Under the pieces are notes generated by a model. That model saw only the letters and a program-made list of their open reading frames with translations. It was not told the DNA's origin and searched no databases. The translations under genes and the position numbers were made by a program. From Halichondria panicea (Eukaryota > Porifera > Demospongiae > Suberitida > Halichondriidae), in assembly GCF_963675165.1 (NCBI RefSeq), contig NC_087393.1, forward strand, positions 3,291,502 to 3,355,501: a stretch of DNA of 64,000 bases, given 5' to 3'. This document shows positions 52,654-64,000 of this stretch, piece by piece; within the stretch, counting starts at the first letter, position 1, and each line of letters begins with the position of its first letter.

Positions 52654-55600
52654 ATGTCTGCTCACGGCTGGCAGTGGGTCTCCTGCTTAAAAAAGACGTG
52701 AGTCAAGCAGCACAGAGTCACCAACTCACCCTTTGTTAAACATGTTGACAGTGTAGCTTCACTCGTACCTTTTCTTTCTGTCTGGAGTGGATATAAAGCA
52801 TGTCACATAATCTAGTTAGCTTACCTAGATATGCTTGCTCATGAATAATCACTAGAAAGTGTAGATACCAACAATTTTAACTATAGATATACTAGCACTG
52901 TAATGACTGTAATAACTTAACAGAAGCTGGTACTGAAATCAATGTGCATTTGTGGTATACGTGTGTAGTTAGGAGTGTTTTTGTGTTGTTTGGTGAGCCT
53001 GAATATACCCACAGTCCATCTCGGAGATCTAATGAAGATATTGACATTGTTTTATCAAAATTGAAGGTACAATTTAGTGTCTGTTTGTAACCTGTGTTTT
53101 CATGCCATCTGGTATATATATACTGTACATTTCATAGTGCCGCTACAAACATTGTAGTTACTCCAGAAACGGTGTGTAATAATGTACAGTACTGTGGTAT
53201 TTCATTATTACACACTGTTTTTGGAGTAACTACAATGTGGTAGTGGTAGTTATATTCGTGTAGGTTGAGAAATAGTGTGTTCATAATAGTCACACATTGT
53301 CTCAATTCCCACAGACGATGAAGGTATTTGAACACTACCCTGAGGCCGTGCTGGAGGAGCTCAGTCGATACGCTCTTTACGACACCTTCCTCGCAAATGT
53401 TACTTGTAAGTGCCTAGGTGATTTGAAACTGGAGGTGGTAATTAGTTAATTACTTGGTCAATGGATTTTTTTGTTACTGGGCTGGATCACTATGGAGGGA
53501 AATCTGTTTTCCACAATAGCTGTGGTTAGGAGCACAATATTCAGCGGTCCCTGTCACAACATTCTGACCACTTCAGAAACAGTGTTGTAGTGATTAGAGC
53601 CATTAATAGACTAATGTAGTAACCTCTATTACTAGTAAAGTGTTTGTCTTGGGATAAGATAATTACAATTGTAATTTTACCAGGCCAACAGAACTAAAGG
53701 CTTTGTTGACCTAGCTGCATGTTAATAAGGTTATAGCCTGAGAGCCACCCTTTATTGAACTGCTAATGAGCAATCCTTATCTGTCTGGGGTTATATAGTT
53801 TTCACTAACTGCATTTTGATTACGTGCCATTGGTTACACAAAAATCATCTTGTTAGTGTGCTCCTTAATGAATTACATTGTGGTGTACATACAAAATCTC
53901 TTACAATAGCTAGCACACATCACATGTACCGCAAATATAATTATGTCGATCGTGACACTCTTACTCGTATCTAAAGTCCTAGTCTTTCTGAAGAGCCTTA
54001 CACGTGTACAGTAATACTTTAGTTTCTTCTTAGTATTAAGTATGGTGTCGATCCTACTTTGCCAATAATTAATGTCTGGTGTTTCATTTTAGAGTGTACT
54101 GTAGGTGGGAGGTGACCTTAGTGTAGGAAATCCATATTTATAAGGTACACTGCACACCATTGCACACTAATCTCACACCTCACTAACACACACACACACA
54201 CACACACCACCCTGCAGTGTATCGTCCTGGTGAGGAGGGTCTATACTGGTATGCTGTGGTCGCAGGCAATCTTGAGATGTTAGATGTAGACCCAGTTGAC
54301 AGTTCAAAGGTCAGTTGTAAAGTGGGTATGACTAGGCAAGTTAACGACGGCGGTATTTCTCTGTAGACCACCGCTATATGTCATCTGCGAGATGGTGATT
54401 CTTTTGGGGAAAACGTCATCCTCGGTACAACAAGGTGAGACACTGTACTTTAACTGAATTAGCTTTGCTGTACTGTACGTCTCTTTGATGTAGTTGTAAG
54501 AATAAAATTACATGTTGTCTGAACTCTTGAATCTAGACGATTGTGTGAGCTGGAATTTTAGTCTTAAAGGTGCATTTTTTAATTGGAAGGTGTCTGTGAG
54601 ATTTAGAAGCACTGCTTTAGTATCCCAAGCGTAGCAAGGGTATCACAAGTGCACGAGGGCTTCTAAATCACATGGACACCGACAAAACAGTGTGTAATAC
54701 CAGAGCTTGTGCACAAACCTTGCCCTCACATTGCCCTCGAAGCTTGACTACAATACAATTACTTGTTGTAGACATACTGGTTGTTAGCTAAAAAATTCAG
54801 GAAAGAGCTGCATGCCTAACTGGCCTACTGCCAGAAGCAGCCTTTGTGAACTCTGACCTCATTGCAGATCCACCCCTTTTTTATTATTCATTGACAGGAA
54901 ATGCACAATACTGTACAACTTCTACAAGTACCTTCTCTGCACTTTTCCCATGTAGTTCCCATGTAGATCTTATCAACAGCGTCTAAATGATTCTATTAGT
55001 TGAAAATCTCCCAAGCCTTTTTGCTTAATATTATGTTCAGTGTAGTAGAGTACAGCCATGTGGTGTCCTATTCCAGTGTATGAATGAACAGGCACTTGGA
55101 ATTTTTGTATATACTGTTTCATTGCTGGTGATGAAATCATAGCAGTATAGTTATTGTGCACATATAAATTATTGTGCACCTACAATTAATTGTACTATGT
55201 ACAGTGTCGATTGAGTGTCCTGTTGTGACCTGGTAGACTAGGTATTCTTTCCTGTAAATAGATCCTAGGAAGGTTTCACTTGAACTGGATGCTTTGTGCA
55301 CTGTAGTGCATGTAGCTTCTTGAGCTTTTGTACATGTTAAAAAAAACAGCCCATATTTGAATGAAGTTGAAAGACTCCATGACATGTGAACAAATACAAT
55401 ATACATGTACCAGGTGTTCAGTCTTACATATATAGCTGTTCTTCCTAGAAATACAATCATCCCAGCCATGAAACAAGTTTCACTGTTGCTGTAGCACTTA
55501 TGCATGGCTTATCCGGTTTAACTATAGATGCTATTGCGTGTAGCATCTAGTTGTTGGTTTACTGGGCATTAGTATTTTGTGTAGTTACACGGTAACATTC

Positions 55601-58496
55601 TCTAATCTTTTGTTTTACTCCCATTGCAGACAAACCATGATTGTCACCACAGAGTATAGTGAGCTCTTATTTGTGGAGGCGGGAAATATGCGACGGATCT
55701 ATGAGAATCACAAGGAAGCCATGCAAGGCCTCCTCGTTGCAGCTGCTGTGTCACATGACACAAGTGACACCACCGATAGTAGTGATCGTGATTCACTTTC
55801 TTCAACCAATGACTCAGACCTAGTAGTAGCTGGAGTTACACTACATCAGCTCATCAGAGACCACTTCAGTGATCTTATAAGGTGCTTTGTTGTTACTTTA
55901 CATGTCTAAATGGTGTGAACACGGCACGTATATTAAGCTCTATGCCATCCCCTACATCAATAACTAGAAGCCCGGTTGCCTTCCAGTTCACGTGCACTGC
56001 CCCACCCTACCTTGATTTTTGCCTGTATAGACATGTACAGTAAGAATTATGCGTCTAGTATTTATCTTCCATGTTAACACGCACTTGGCAACATACTACT
56101 CTTATACGTACACACGTACAGTGACCACCGGGTGAATATGTTCACATACAAGCAGTGCTCGTCGGGGCGTAAAATGGTGGACTTTGTGACGGCCCAGTCC
56201 TCTTCCCCTAGGACACGGTTCCAGGTCATTCAGATGTGGCAGGCCCTTCTTACAGAGGGCGTCATTGAGCACGGTGAGCATCCCACCCAAACTTTACTCC
56301 CTATATGGTCTATGTGTGATTGCTATGAACCTTACTACTAACATACTCTATAGTGCTCCTTTTTTGGCACTGTTACTATTGCCAGCACAAGTATATGCTA
56401 CACATGTATATGTACCTGTAACTATGCATCACACACACGGTCACAGTAAACAATGAGCACGCGTTTCGAGATGACTCTCAACTCTTATACCGGTTCAAAG
56501 ATCACAAGACAGTTCCACAGGAATCACGTTCCAAGCGTTGGTCCTTCTTCACTCGAGGGTTTAGAGGTGGTCACTTGCCAGAGGAAGATGGCCACCATCC
56601 CAATGGACACCGAGCTTCCCTGACCTCAATCACCTCCAGTCCCCGTTCATCAAGGAGCTCTATTTCATCCATTTTGGACGAGTGCTTTGACACTATTGCT
56701 GCACTCGGCCCTGAGACCATCATCTACGCCACTCTCAAGAAAGAGTAAGTCCCTATAGTCAAATACACAGCTATGTTGCCCTTCACTGCACGTTTGTGTG
56801 TTCATAAATGTAGCAGACATATGGCTGCTGTTAGTCGTAGCAGTGTTTTCTTGTGGGTTGTTGTAATCATATCACTGCAAGTGTAATTTAGTTGGCTTTG
56901 TGCACGATCGACAGCAGTTTTTGTTTTATCTAGACATTTTGATAAGAGGAGAAAATTGTATAAAATTTATTGTGGGGCCATTTCAATGTTTTCTTTGACA
57001 ACCTTGTACCTCATACATGTACATGTAAGAATGACAGGAAGGTTGTTCGCCAGAACCTCTTTGTTAGCTATACTCATTGTACTAGCTGCCATTGAATGTG
57101 TAAGCTAATTTCCCACCCCTAACTGAAACCCCACACGTATTGTCAGGATTAACTTGTAAGGAAGTAAGTACATGTACATGTACTCTACAGTGTGTATATA
57201 ATACTTTGATATACATGTACATGTACACGTAGGAAGCTTACGGTATGTGAGTATTAATTAATGCTTTACCATAGCTGTATGTAGATGTACGTCTCATAAG
57301 CATTCCAACTGGTAAACAGTAACCATAGGAACACAGGCTGTCCTCATTTGGCTAATGAAATTGCTCTATATTCGTCTAAACCAATTAATGAACCATATCT
57401 GCCAATCAATTGCACAAATTAAACAGGCTGTTTGTACATGATCCACTTGCACGTACAATAGAATAACTGGTGCATGGATCGAATGCTTGTACCTTAGCTG
57501 AGTTGCTGCAATATTCCCAAAGACAATTTGCAGCTTGTCTTGCGTGAAGTGTTAGTTATTCTCTTTCTGTTTAGTATCATTTCACCAAATACACACACAC
57601 ACACGCATGCACACACAGCCCTGCAGAACGCCAGGTTGATGAGTTAGAGTTGATTTACGAAGAGCTGCTCCACTTGAGGGCATTCAGGCACCTCTCTGAT
57701 GCTGTGAGTTGTATAAATGTGCTGATGGTATATACATGCATGTGTATCTGTACATATGTGTAGATACACATTGTGCCTGCGTATTGTCTGTGCATGCTTT
57801 GAAGTAATTTTAATTACCGTCGTACTCTTATGTTGCCCACATTTGCTCAGGATTTCTTATGTGCATTATCTTATATGTATGTCAGTGTTAGAATTACTCT
57901 CTGCCATCGGTCATTGACTGGACATTTAATTAGAATGACCATGCATGTGTCCAATCAGTATGACTAGGCACAAATGACATTTGCACTGATTATGTTATTA
58001 CTTAGGTCAAGAAGGAGCTTGCCACTTGTGCCAGATTGGAGTACTTCAAGAGAGCAGGGAAATATGGTGAGTGGTGGGTCTGCATGTACTTGTCATACAC
58101 CCACTAATTTTACACGTTTAATTGTACTAGTGCAGGACCCTCACTAAAAGCACACCCTCACAGCCGTATACATGTATCCTTCACTAGCCACACTCTTCAC
58201 ACTCCCTCCTATGCGCTCACACATTCTCCACCATAACAGTGTTCCAACAAGGGGACAAGGGGGACTCGTGGTATGTGATTCTCCGAGGATCTGTCAATGT
58301 GATGATATCGGGAAAGGGTGTTGTCTGTACTTTGCACGAGGGGGATGAGTTTGGAAAACTAGCATTCATTAATGAAGCAGTCAGGTGAGTAGCCACCAGT
58401 CTTATAGCGTACACACTAGCAATGATGGACCTCTACCACACACTTACTCCCATATCTGCAGTATATTGTGTACCCATGTGTACCAGGTTATGCCCC

Positions 58497-58566
<70 letters not shown>

Positions 58567-61500
58567 CTCTGTGCATCACACCACAACTGCATTCACAGGA
58601 GTTCTTCTATTCAAGTCCGTGAGGACAACTCTTACTTCATTCGTATTGAACGTTCTGACTTCCATCGCATACTCCTCTCTGTTGAGTCCACGAATATCAA
58701 GGTAGTAGAACATGGTAAGGAGGTGCTCCTGCTGGAGAAGGCCTCCCTTGGGAAGTACCTGGTTGTCAAGGGAACCGCCGAGAAGATGCTGGACCACCTC
58801 TTAGAGTCTGAACTGGAGACTGGCTCTCAAGAAGGTAATATATTGGTGTCAACATGTATACAATTGTTTGTTTTTGTGCGAGTACTGCCCACTAATTCAA
58901 CTACCGTATAGCACTTAATTTTCGCGGATTTCGTGGGTAGCAATCCTACATGAAAATTAAGTCCACGAAAATCGTTCTTTAATTAGAATTACCTGCTATA
59001 ACGTGCAAAGATTTAAAGGCGTGGCTTCCGGTAAGCAGTCATTCCGTGAACATTGTGCAACGAATATACTTTTAGAGACCACTCCACGAAATATAAGTGC
59101 CTCGAAAATTTCGCGCTATACGGTATATCTGAGAATGCATCAGGTGCGATCATCTCTGACAGTAGACGGTCTAAAAACGAATATGTCCTGGGGGAGGGGG
59201 GAGGCCACAATATTCTCAAAAGTCCACTTCCACCCCCCCTGCCAATATTCTCTGCCTGCTGGTTATGATATACCAATATGTGCACTGACGTACACGCCCA
59301 CAAATGCAGACACGTTTGCTCAGGATTTCTTCCTCACCTATCCTGCCTTCATCTCTATGACCGGTCTCTGTGACTTACTTCGGAGCAAGTACCAGGGGCC
59401 AAAGATCAAAGTTCAAGGTGTTGATGAGACCTCACTCAGAGCCGAAGAGGACAGTGTTACAAAAAAGAGGAGGTAAATAGAGTTGGTTTGTAGATAGTAT
59501 ATCTGGAGCCACGTATTTATACACTCCATGTTACCTCTCCTGTCACTGTTATGGTGTTATTATATCCCGTTGCTACGTTGTTGCCAAGTGCAATATGCTT
59601 CATATTGCACTGCTGAAAGTCATATTGCACTGACCGCAAAGTCATATTGCACTGACCGCAAAACGCCCCTCTGGCAATTAGACAGACAATTAAATTAAAA
59701 TTAAATTAATACGCATGAGTATCAAAGTATGTCCAGCCATGCAGGAATGAATGTTCAGCACTGCTGGAGTTTCTTCTTGCAACCATGCAGGTTTTAAAAT
59801 TGTCCAAGATTCATTTTGTGGAAGATTCTGTGTTCCTAGATCGACCTAGTCCTCGACATCGTGATGCATGTCAATTCTGCTTCACCGTAGCACTAGAAGT
59901 GGCTCTTTTTGCTGGGGGCATGAGCTGTTTTGCAGCAGTGTAGAAGCGAGCTTTCTTGGCTTGGTTATGAGGCCGAGCGTAGACCAGCAGCTAATACATG
60001 TTATTCACTGAGTAGTGGGGTGGGGCTGTTTCTTTGCAGCAGTAAGTGGGGCGGGGCTGTTTTGCAGATTTCAGTTGAAACTCCAACAATTTTGTGTCAA
60101 GCCATTCGTCGGTCATGCCAATCTTATACGCTGCAGATACTGGCGTCTAGAAGAGAGAAGAGATGGAGCTGTGTCTAGAGTTGTCTCTGTCTTTTTTTGT
60201 GCTGTTTATATTGTGTTACTAGGACAGTGTTATGTTGCTATGCCCTCGGGATATAAACTAGTTATAACACGTGCACTCGGGCTGCATGGCATATATTGCA
60301 CTCAGCCCTCGGGGCTGGCGCCCTCGTGCTTCAGTGCAATATATTCCATACATCCCTCGTGCCCGTGTTATAACTATAACATATACTTGTGTGTACTGTA
60401 TGTACTTGCTCTAAGTGAAGTGTCAATAGCATGTGAAATTGTATACACTGGTACACCCACCCATGCAGAGTTGCTGAGGCTACTTCCATCTGGATCAACA
60501 CCTGCAAAGCAGAGCTGGTCAAAGATGCAGTATTCCTGCAGCTACTCAGAGATATACAAGACGGACTAGCCAAAGACTCACTCAAGAAGCAGCAAGATCT
60601 TCTCAACACCTCGTTGGCTGACTCAATCCGCTCAGTACGTGGAATCCCAGGAGGCGGGGCACAAGTTAATTTAGGCCATGCCTTCAAGGGGCGGAGGCAA
60701 GCCTCGTTTGACCATGAGATAAAACTGGGCATAAGCACAGTTCCTGCCCACTCCCCTCAAGACAAAGTCCCAGTACGAGTACACACCGTCGACCGCAGAC
60801 TCTGCAGACTGCAGGTGGGTGCGGATATTTCAGGCCAATCTTTTTATAATGTTCATGTAACGCTTTGTGTACCTTAATTAACATCAGCCTGGGAACGAGA
60901 CTATGCTGATATGAGTATATAATATAACATTATCTGATAATATAATGTACGTGTTATGATGGGGGGCGTAGTGCTGCATATAATATTGTAACCGTGTCTT
61001 TCCACCATTACAATAATGTATATAAATGCACGTTGGTTATATTTTAAGGCTCTATTCGATTAACTTAGTTCCTCGATTGAACACCGCGGTTTCAATGAGA
61101 TTGTACTGTACAGGCCTCAACTAAATGCTTTTAATTGTGCAATTAAAAGTACAACAAGATAGCCTTATGACATTTTTTACACCTACATCTATAGTATCGC
61201 ATACATTTCTAGCGCTACTGTACTGGATCCTTTCTTGCATATTTATATTACACGTAGTATGTTATCTAGCTATGGTTGGTGATGTCAGTTGAGAGAGGCT
61301 GGATTGCGTTAAGTACGAAGTTGGACAGTTGATATGGTCATTGTGCTGATTGTGTACTGTGCAGTTTAAATACCACTTCAGCATACATGTTCATCCCTGC
61401 CAAAGGCTCAATATAATGTACATGTGCCCAGGTTCGTCTAGATGTTACAGCTCGTAGCATTGCTGAGGAGGCATGTCAAAAGCTTGAGATTCAATCCTCG

Positions 61501-63933
61501 GCTAATTACGAGTTATGTGAGGTGAAGTCTTCAGGGGAGAAAGTTCGACTTAAGGATAAAGATATCTCTGTCTGGAGTGAGAAGAGTGTCAATGGCCGAT
61601 TGTTTGTGCTCCTCAAGAAACACTCAGAGCAAGTTGTGGTATGTAGGTGTACATTGTACAGTGGCAGGGAGTTTGAGGGAGTTTGGAAGAGGGGCTAGAG
61701 GGAGGATATTAGGGAGAATTTTGTTTGTAGGATGGGACAATGGGTCCTGAAAACAACCAGACTGAGAATATGTTTTATTACTTGATGTATGAATAGAGTG
61801 CCCCCCCCCCCCCCCCCCCCGTTTTAGAATTATTATTGTACCATATCTAGAAAAGTTGTGTACGTACATCCAAGAGTAGTCATTGTTCCCTGCCTGAGTG
61901 CAACAAAACAGCACATGTCTGTTTCTTCTCACACACTCACTCACAGGCTCCACTCCCAGACCAGAATCAGATTCCAGTGACCCCATTCCCAGACAAGGAC
62001 AGCTCCCGTGAGATAGCAGCCCATCTTACAGCGTACGACTGGAACCTCTTCACTAACATTCAACAAATGGAGTACATTTATCAGTTGTTCGGACGACACA
62101 AGTTTGGCAAGATTGTCACAAACCTGGACCTCTTAATTCGAAGATTCAATGAGGTGTGTTTACTCTGCATGTGTCTATAATTATTATGTAAAAGTATAAG
62201 CACCTGTACATGTATGTTGTCAATTAGTCATATGCACCTACGTTGTAGGCATATAGTAATAGTGACAGTTTCCATTCCCATTGTTTGTGCAGGTTCAGTA
62301 TTGGGTTGTGACCGAGGTGTGCAGAGAGCCTGACCTGGCTAAGCGGGTGGCCCTCGTCAAGAAATTCATCAAAATTGCTGGATAGTGAGTGAAAATTACT
62401 ATTACTTTTACAAGCCTGTTTGCTATTGCAAAGTGCGTGTGAAGCATGCTAATTGTATGCGCATGCTCTCTTCTTTCATTTGTGTGCAAAAACTCGCAAT
62501 TTTCAATCAAAAGAGTTTGAAGGTTATAACTCCTAGTCTATTGCCCACCATTTCAAATGAGTGTTGAGCTTGATGTGAACCTCCCTATTAAACTGAGCAC
62601 TCCGAATACACACAGCACACTGACCATCTCGCATGTTACATGTTATATGCATATACACTGATTATGTATGCTATAATTATAGCATACAGTGGCATCACTA
62701 CACACCGCTACGTATAATTATACGTAGCGGTAGCGGTGTATAGCGGTGTGTAGTGATGCCACTGTATGCAGGTACGTATGTGTACATGTTAATTTCGTAT
62801 GATCATGTGCTTTCTTTTTAAGATTTGGTCGAGTTAAACTAACTCTTACAGCAAGCGTACATGTAGTGGTGAGGTTTTGCATGGAGAAGACTTCTACCAG
62901 TTCATGTACTGTACTAGCCTCGATCTCAGCCGCACTTCTTCTGAGAGTGGGCATTGTAACGACTGCTTGCGCATGCGCTAATCTCACCCCGGTATCTGGG
63001 GGCTTTGGATAACATCGTATATGCTCAGTAAAACAATGACGTCACAACGAACGAAAGTGGATTTAAGGAAGTGAAGGTTCTAGCCATTTGTGCACATGCG
63101 CAATCAGTCAGTAGCAGGCCTGCGAAGGAGGCTAGTACTGTACTATCATGTGACTGTCTTTTTATGTATTCCTACAGCTGTAAAAACTTTAACAATCTGA
63201 ACTCATTCTTTGCGATAACGATTGGTTTAATGGACGGAGCCATCACAAGACTAAAGCAGACCTGGAAGGAGGTCCCTCCACGGCTTAGGACGCGCTTCGA
63301 GCAGTTCCAGGGACTCACAGTGAGTAGACTTATATAAAGCAGTGCCTTTGGGCTTCTAAATCCCATAGACACCTCCAAAACAGATTAACTACCGTATAGC
63401 TTGTAATTTCGTGGGGGTACAAATTTCATTTGACTTCATTGCATGCATGCGTTCCGGTAAGCCAGTCAGCATAATTATTACGTGTGATTTACATTAAGTA
63501 ACAACCAAAACTGTTTTCTTCTATTTGCTGTTATAAGTGTAGTGCGTAGGAGTATACAACTGAAGCAGCAATTGTTCTACATGGCTATGAATGCAACCTT
63601 TTTCTTATCTACAGTTATAAACATGTACATACTCTGTGCTGGCTCATGTAATAATTAATTATATACACAGGACCCATCACGTAACCATAAGATCCTGCGA
63701 GCATACCAGTCAAAAGTTTCCCCTCCGTTGATCCCGTTTATGCCTCTGGTTACAAAGGATGCATACTTCCTGAACATTGGAAATGAGACGTTTATCGATG
63801 GGCTGGTCAACTTTGAGAAGATGCGATTGGTTGCTAACAGTGTGCGGACTCTCAACCGGTGCAGGACAGGGGTCATGTCAGGTGATGTCAAAGTGCTGTC
63901 TAATAAGAACCCTGCTCTACAACAGTACATAAG
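52654..63933 (+). CDS. RAPGEF4: Epac-type cAMP-regulated Rap guanine-nucleotide exchange factor (3' end outside window)
   Basis: Nineteen exons give about 998 residues: 52654-52697, 53015-53066, 53315-53405, 54218-54309, 54367-54434, 55630-55881, 56122-56273, 56447-56744, 57619-57703, 58006-58066, 58240-58384, 58599-58834, 59310-59472, 60469-60814, 61432-61638, 61947-62153, 62293-62384, 63178-63319, 63671-63933. Order: N-terminal [20 protein letters not shown] (the WIACL-x-K motif of Epac2); cyclic-nucleotide domain A ([14 protein letters not shown]); DEP ([14 protein letters not shown]); domain B ([26 protein letters not shown] ... VRSSS); REM; Ras-association-like domain ([14 protein letters not shown]); CDC25/RasGEF ([46 protein letters not shown]). 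cAMP binding to domain B relieves autoinhibition so the enzyme loads GTP onto Rap. Having two cNMP domains makes it Epac2-like, though it may be co-orthologous to RAPGEF3 and RAPGEF4. Only about 25 terminal residues are missing. Confidence 0.93.
53148..53238. repeat. Perfect-armed hairpin in Epac intron
   Basis: CATTGTAGTTACTCCAGAAA...TGTGTAATAATG is inverted as CATTATTACACA...TTTTGGAGTAACTACAATG around a loop of about 20 nt. It may be a short MITE or a transcript hairpin. Confidence 0.75.
54435..55629. other. 1.2-kb Epac intron
   Basis: Carries a hairpin repeat at about 54588-54685 (GGTGTCTGTGAGATTTAGAA arms) related to the family at 14133-14239, and a stretch near 54840-54900 (CTCTGACCTCATTGCAGATC) also found at 48430-48480 beside the TATGCCTCG-family copy. 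No exon seen. Confidence 0.55.
58499..58565. repeat. (CA)n microsatellite in Epac intron
   Basis: About 33 uninterrupted CA units just upstream of the acceptor of the exon at 58599. A shorter (CA)n lies at 54187-54206, again close to an acceptor (54218). Long open frames across it are repeat artefacts. Confidence 0.95.
59560..60390 (+). repeat. About 0.8-kb mobile element, copy B
   Basis: Opposite orientation to copy A at 32040-32880 and alignable along most of its length. It ends in a palindrome around TAGTTATAACACGTGCACTC / CCGTGTTATAACTATAAC. A tandemly repeated CATATTGCACTGACCGCAAA lies near its left end. It sits in the intron between the two exons of the Epac REM region. Confidence 0.7.
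60815..61431. other. Epac intron without recognisable elements
   Basis: AT-rich; nothing supportable beyond splice sites at either end. Confidence 0.5.
61801..61820. repeat. C homopolymer of about 20 in Epac intron
   Basis: Uninterrupted C run followed by GTTTTAG. Length uncertain in any assembly. Confidence 0.8.
62676..62771. repeat. Hairpin repeat with long arms in Epac intron
   Basis: GCATACAGTGGCATCACTAC... and its inverted copy ending in GTAGTGATGCCACTGTATGC pair over about 28 nt; the interior adds a second perfect palindrome CGCTACGTATAATTATACGTAGCG. Probably a recent MITE. Confidence 0.75.
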
Positions 63934-64000
63934 GTAAGCCCCATTGGGGTGAGCGGGTATATTTCGAGGTATAAAAACATTCGCGGTTTTTACAAGCATG

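Noticed and set aside
53015-53066. Start of the Epac gene at this exon
   Set aside because: An upstream exon 52654-52697 with ATG, a GTGAGT donor and the WQWVSCLKK motif joins in phase, so the N-terminus is earlier.
58385-58911. Long open frames of His/Thr repeats
   Set aside because: They are translations of the (CA)n microsatellite and a shadow of the real Epac exon at 58599-58834.
60015-60569. 184-residue ORF as a host gene
   Set aside because: It lies across the repeated element at 59560-60390 and runs out of frame into the Epac exon starting at 60469. The part shared with 32152-32400 is element sequence.

Overview
This is a eukaryotic, animal-type window: AT-rich DNA, genes split by many short GT-AG introns (often 45-200 bp), no operons, and animal gene families (CNOT3, IFT27, KATNIP, an Epac-type RAPGEF, DNAJC11). 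Gene compactness, the extracellular-module gene and the repeat landscape are most consistent with a demosponge such as Amphimedon. That assignment is my inference, not something I could check. All multi-exon models were built by hand from splice signals, reading-phase continuity and family similarity.

Layout. 1-9202 (+): the 3' two thirds of a CNOT3 (CCR4-NOT) gene, inflated by repeats and carrying an in-frame TAG where the family has Trp. 9866-25112 (+): a secreted multidomain gene (signal peptide, EMI domain, four CCP/sushi modules, three Calx-beta modules, Cys-rich segment, vWA domain) whose introns hold many transposons. 25113-28168: mobile-element debris (a SHOCT-tailed ORF and an IS630/Tc1-type transposase). 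38606-28169 (-): an 18-exon gene fusing a PfkB sugar kinase to a SIS sugar-phosphate isomerase-like domain behind a presequence-like N-terminus. 38951-39385 (+): a small single-exon membrane protein with a tyrosine-rich tail. 40818-39427 (-): IFT27. 42672-41011 (-): intronless DNAJC11. 42822-52389 (+): KATNIP, divergent from DNAJC11 across 149 bp. 52654 to beyond 63933 (+): an Epac (RAPGEF3/4) cAMP-regulated Rap exchange factor lacking only its last exon(s).

Together: IFT27 and KATNIP are both ciliary proteins and lie on either side of DNAJC11 in a tightly packed block with intergenic gaps of 41-344 bp. The EMI/CCP/Calx-beta/vWA protein looks like extracellular-matrix or cell-adhesion machinery. 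The kinase-isomerase fusion suggests a two-step sugar-phosphate conversion, possibly mitochondrial.

Mobile DNA is dense in introns and includes datable nested insertions with clean target-site duplications: a hAT-like 8-bp class, a 5-bp class with CAG...CTG ends, and a Mutator-like element with a 9-bp duplication. There are also a broken Crypton-type tyrosine recombinase gene, a hAT-derived MITE and many perfect hairpin MITEs. I recognised no tRNA, rRNA or CRISPR array.
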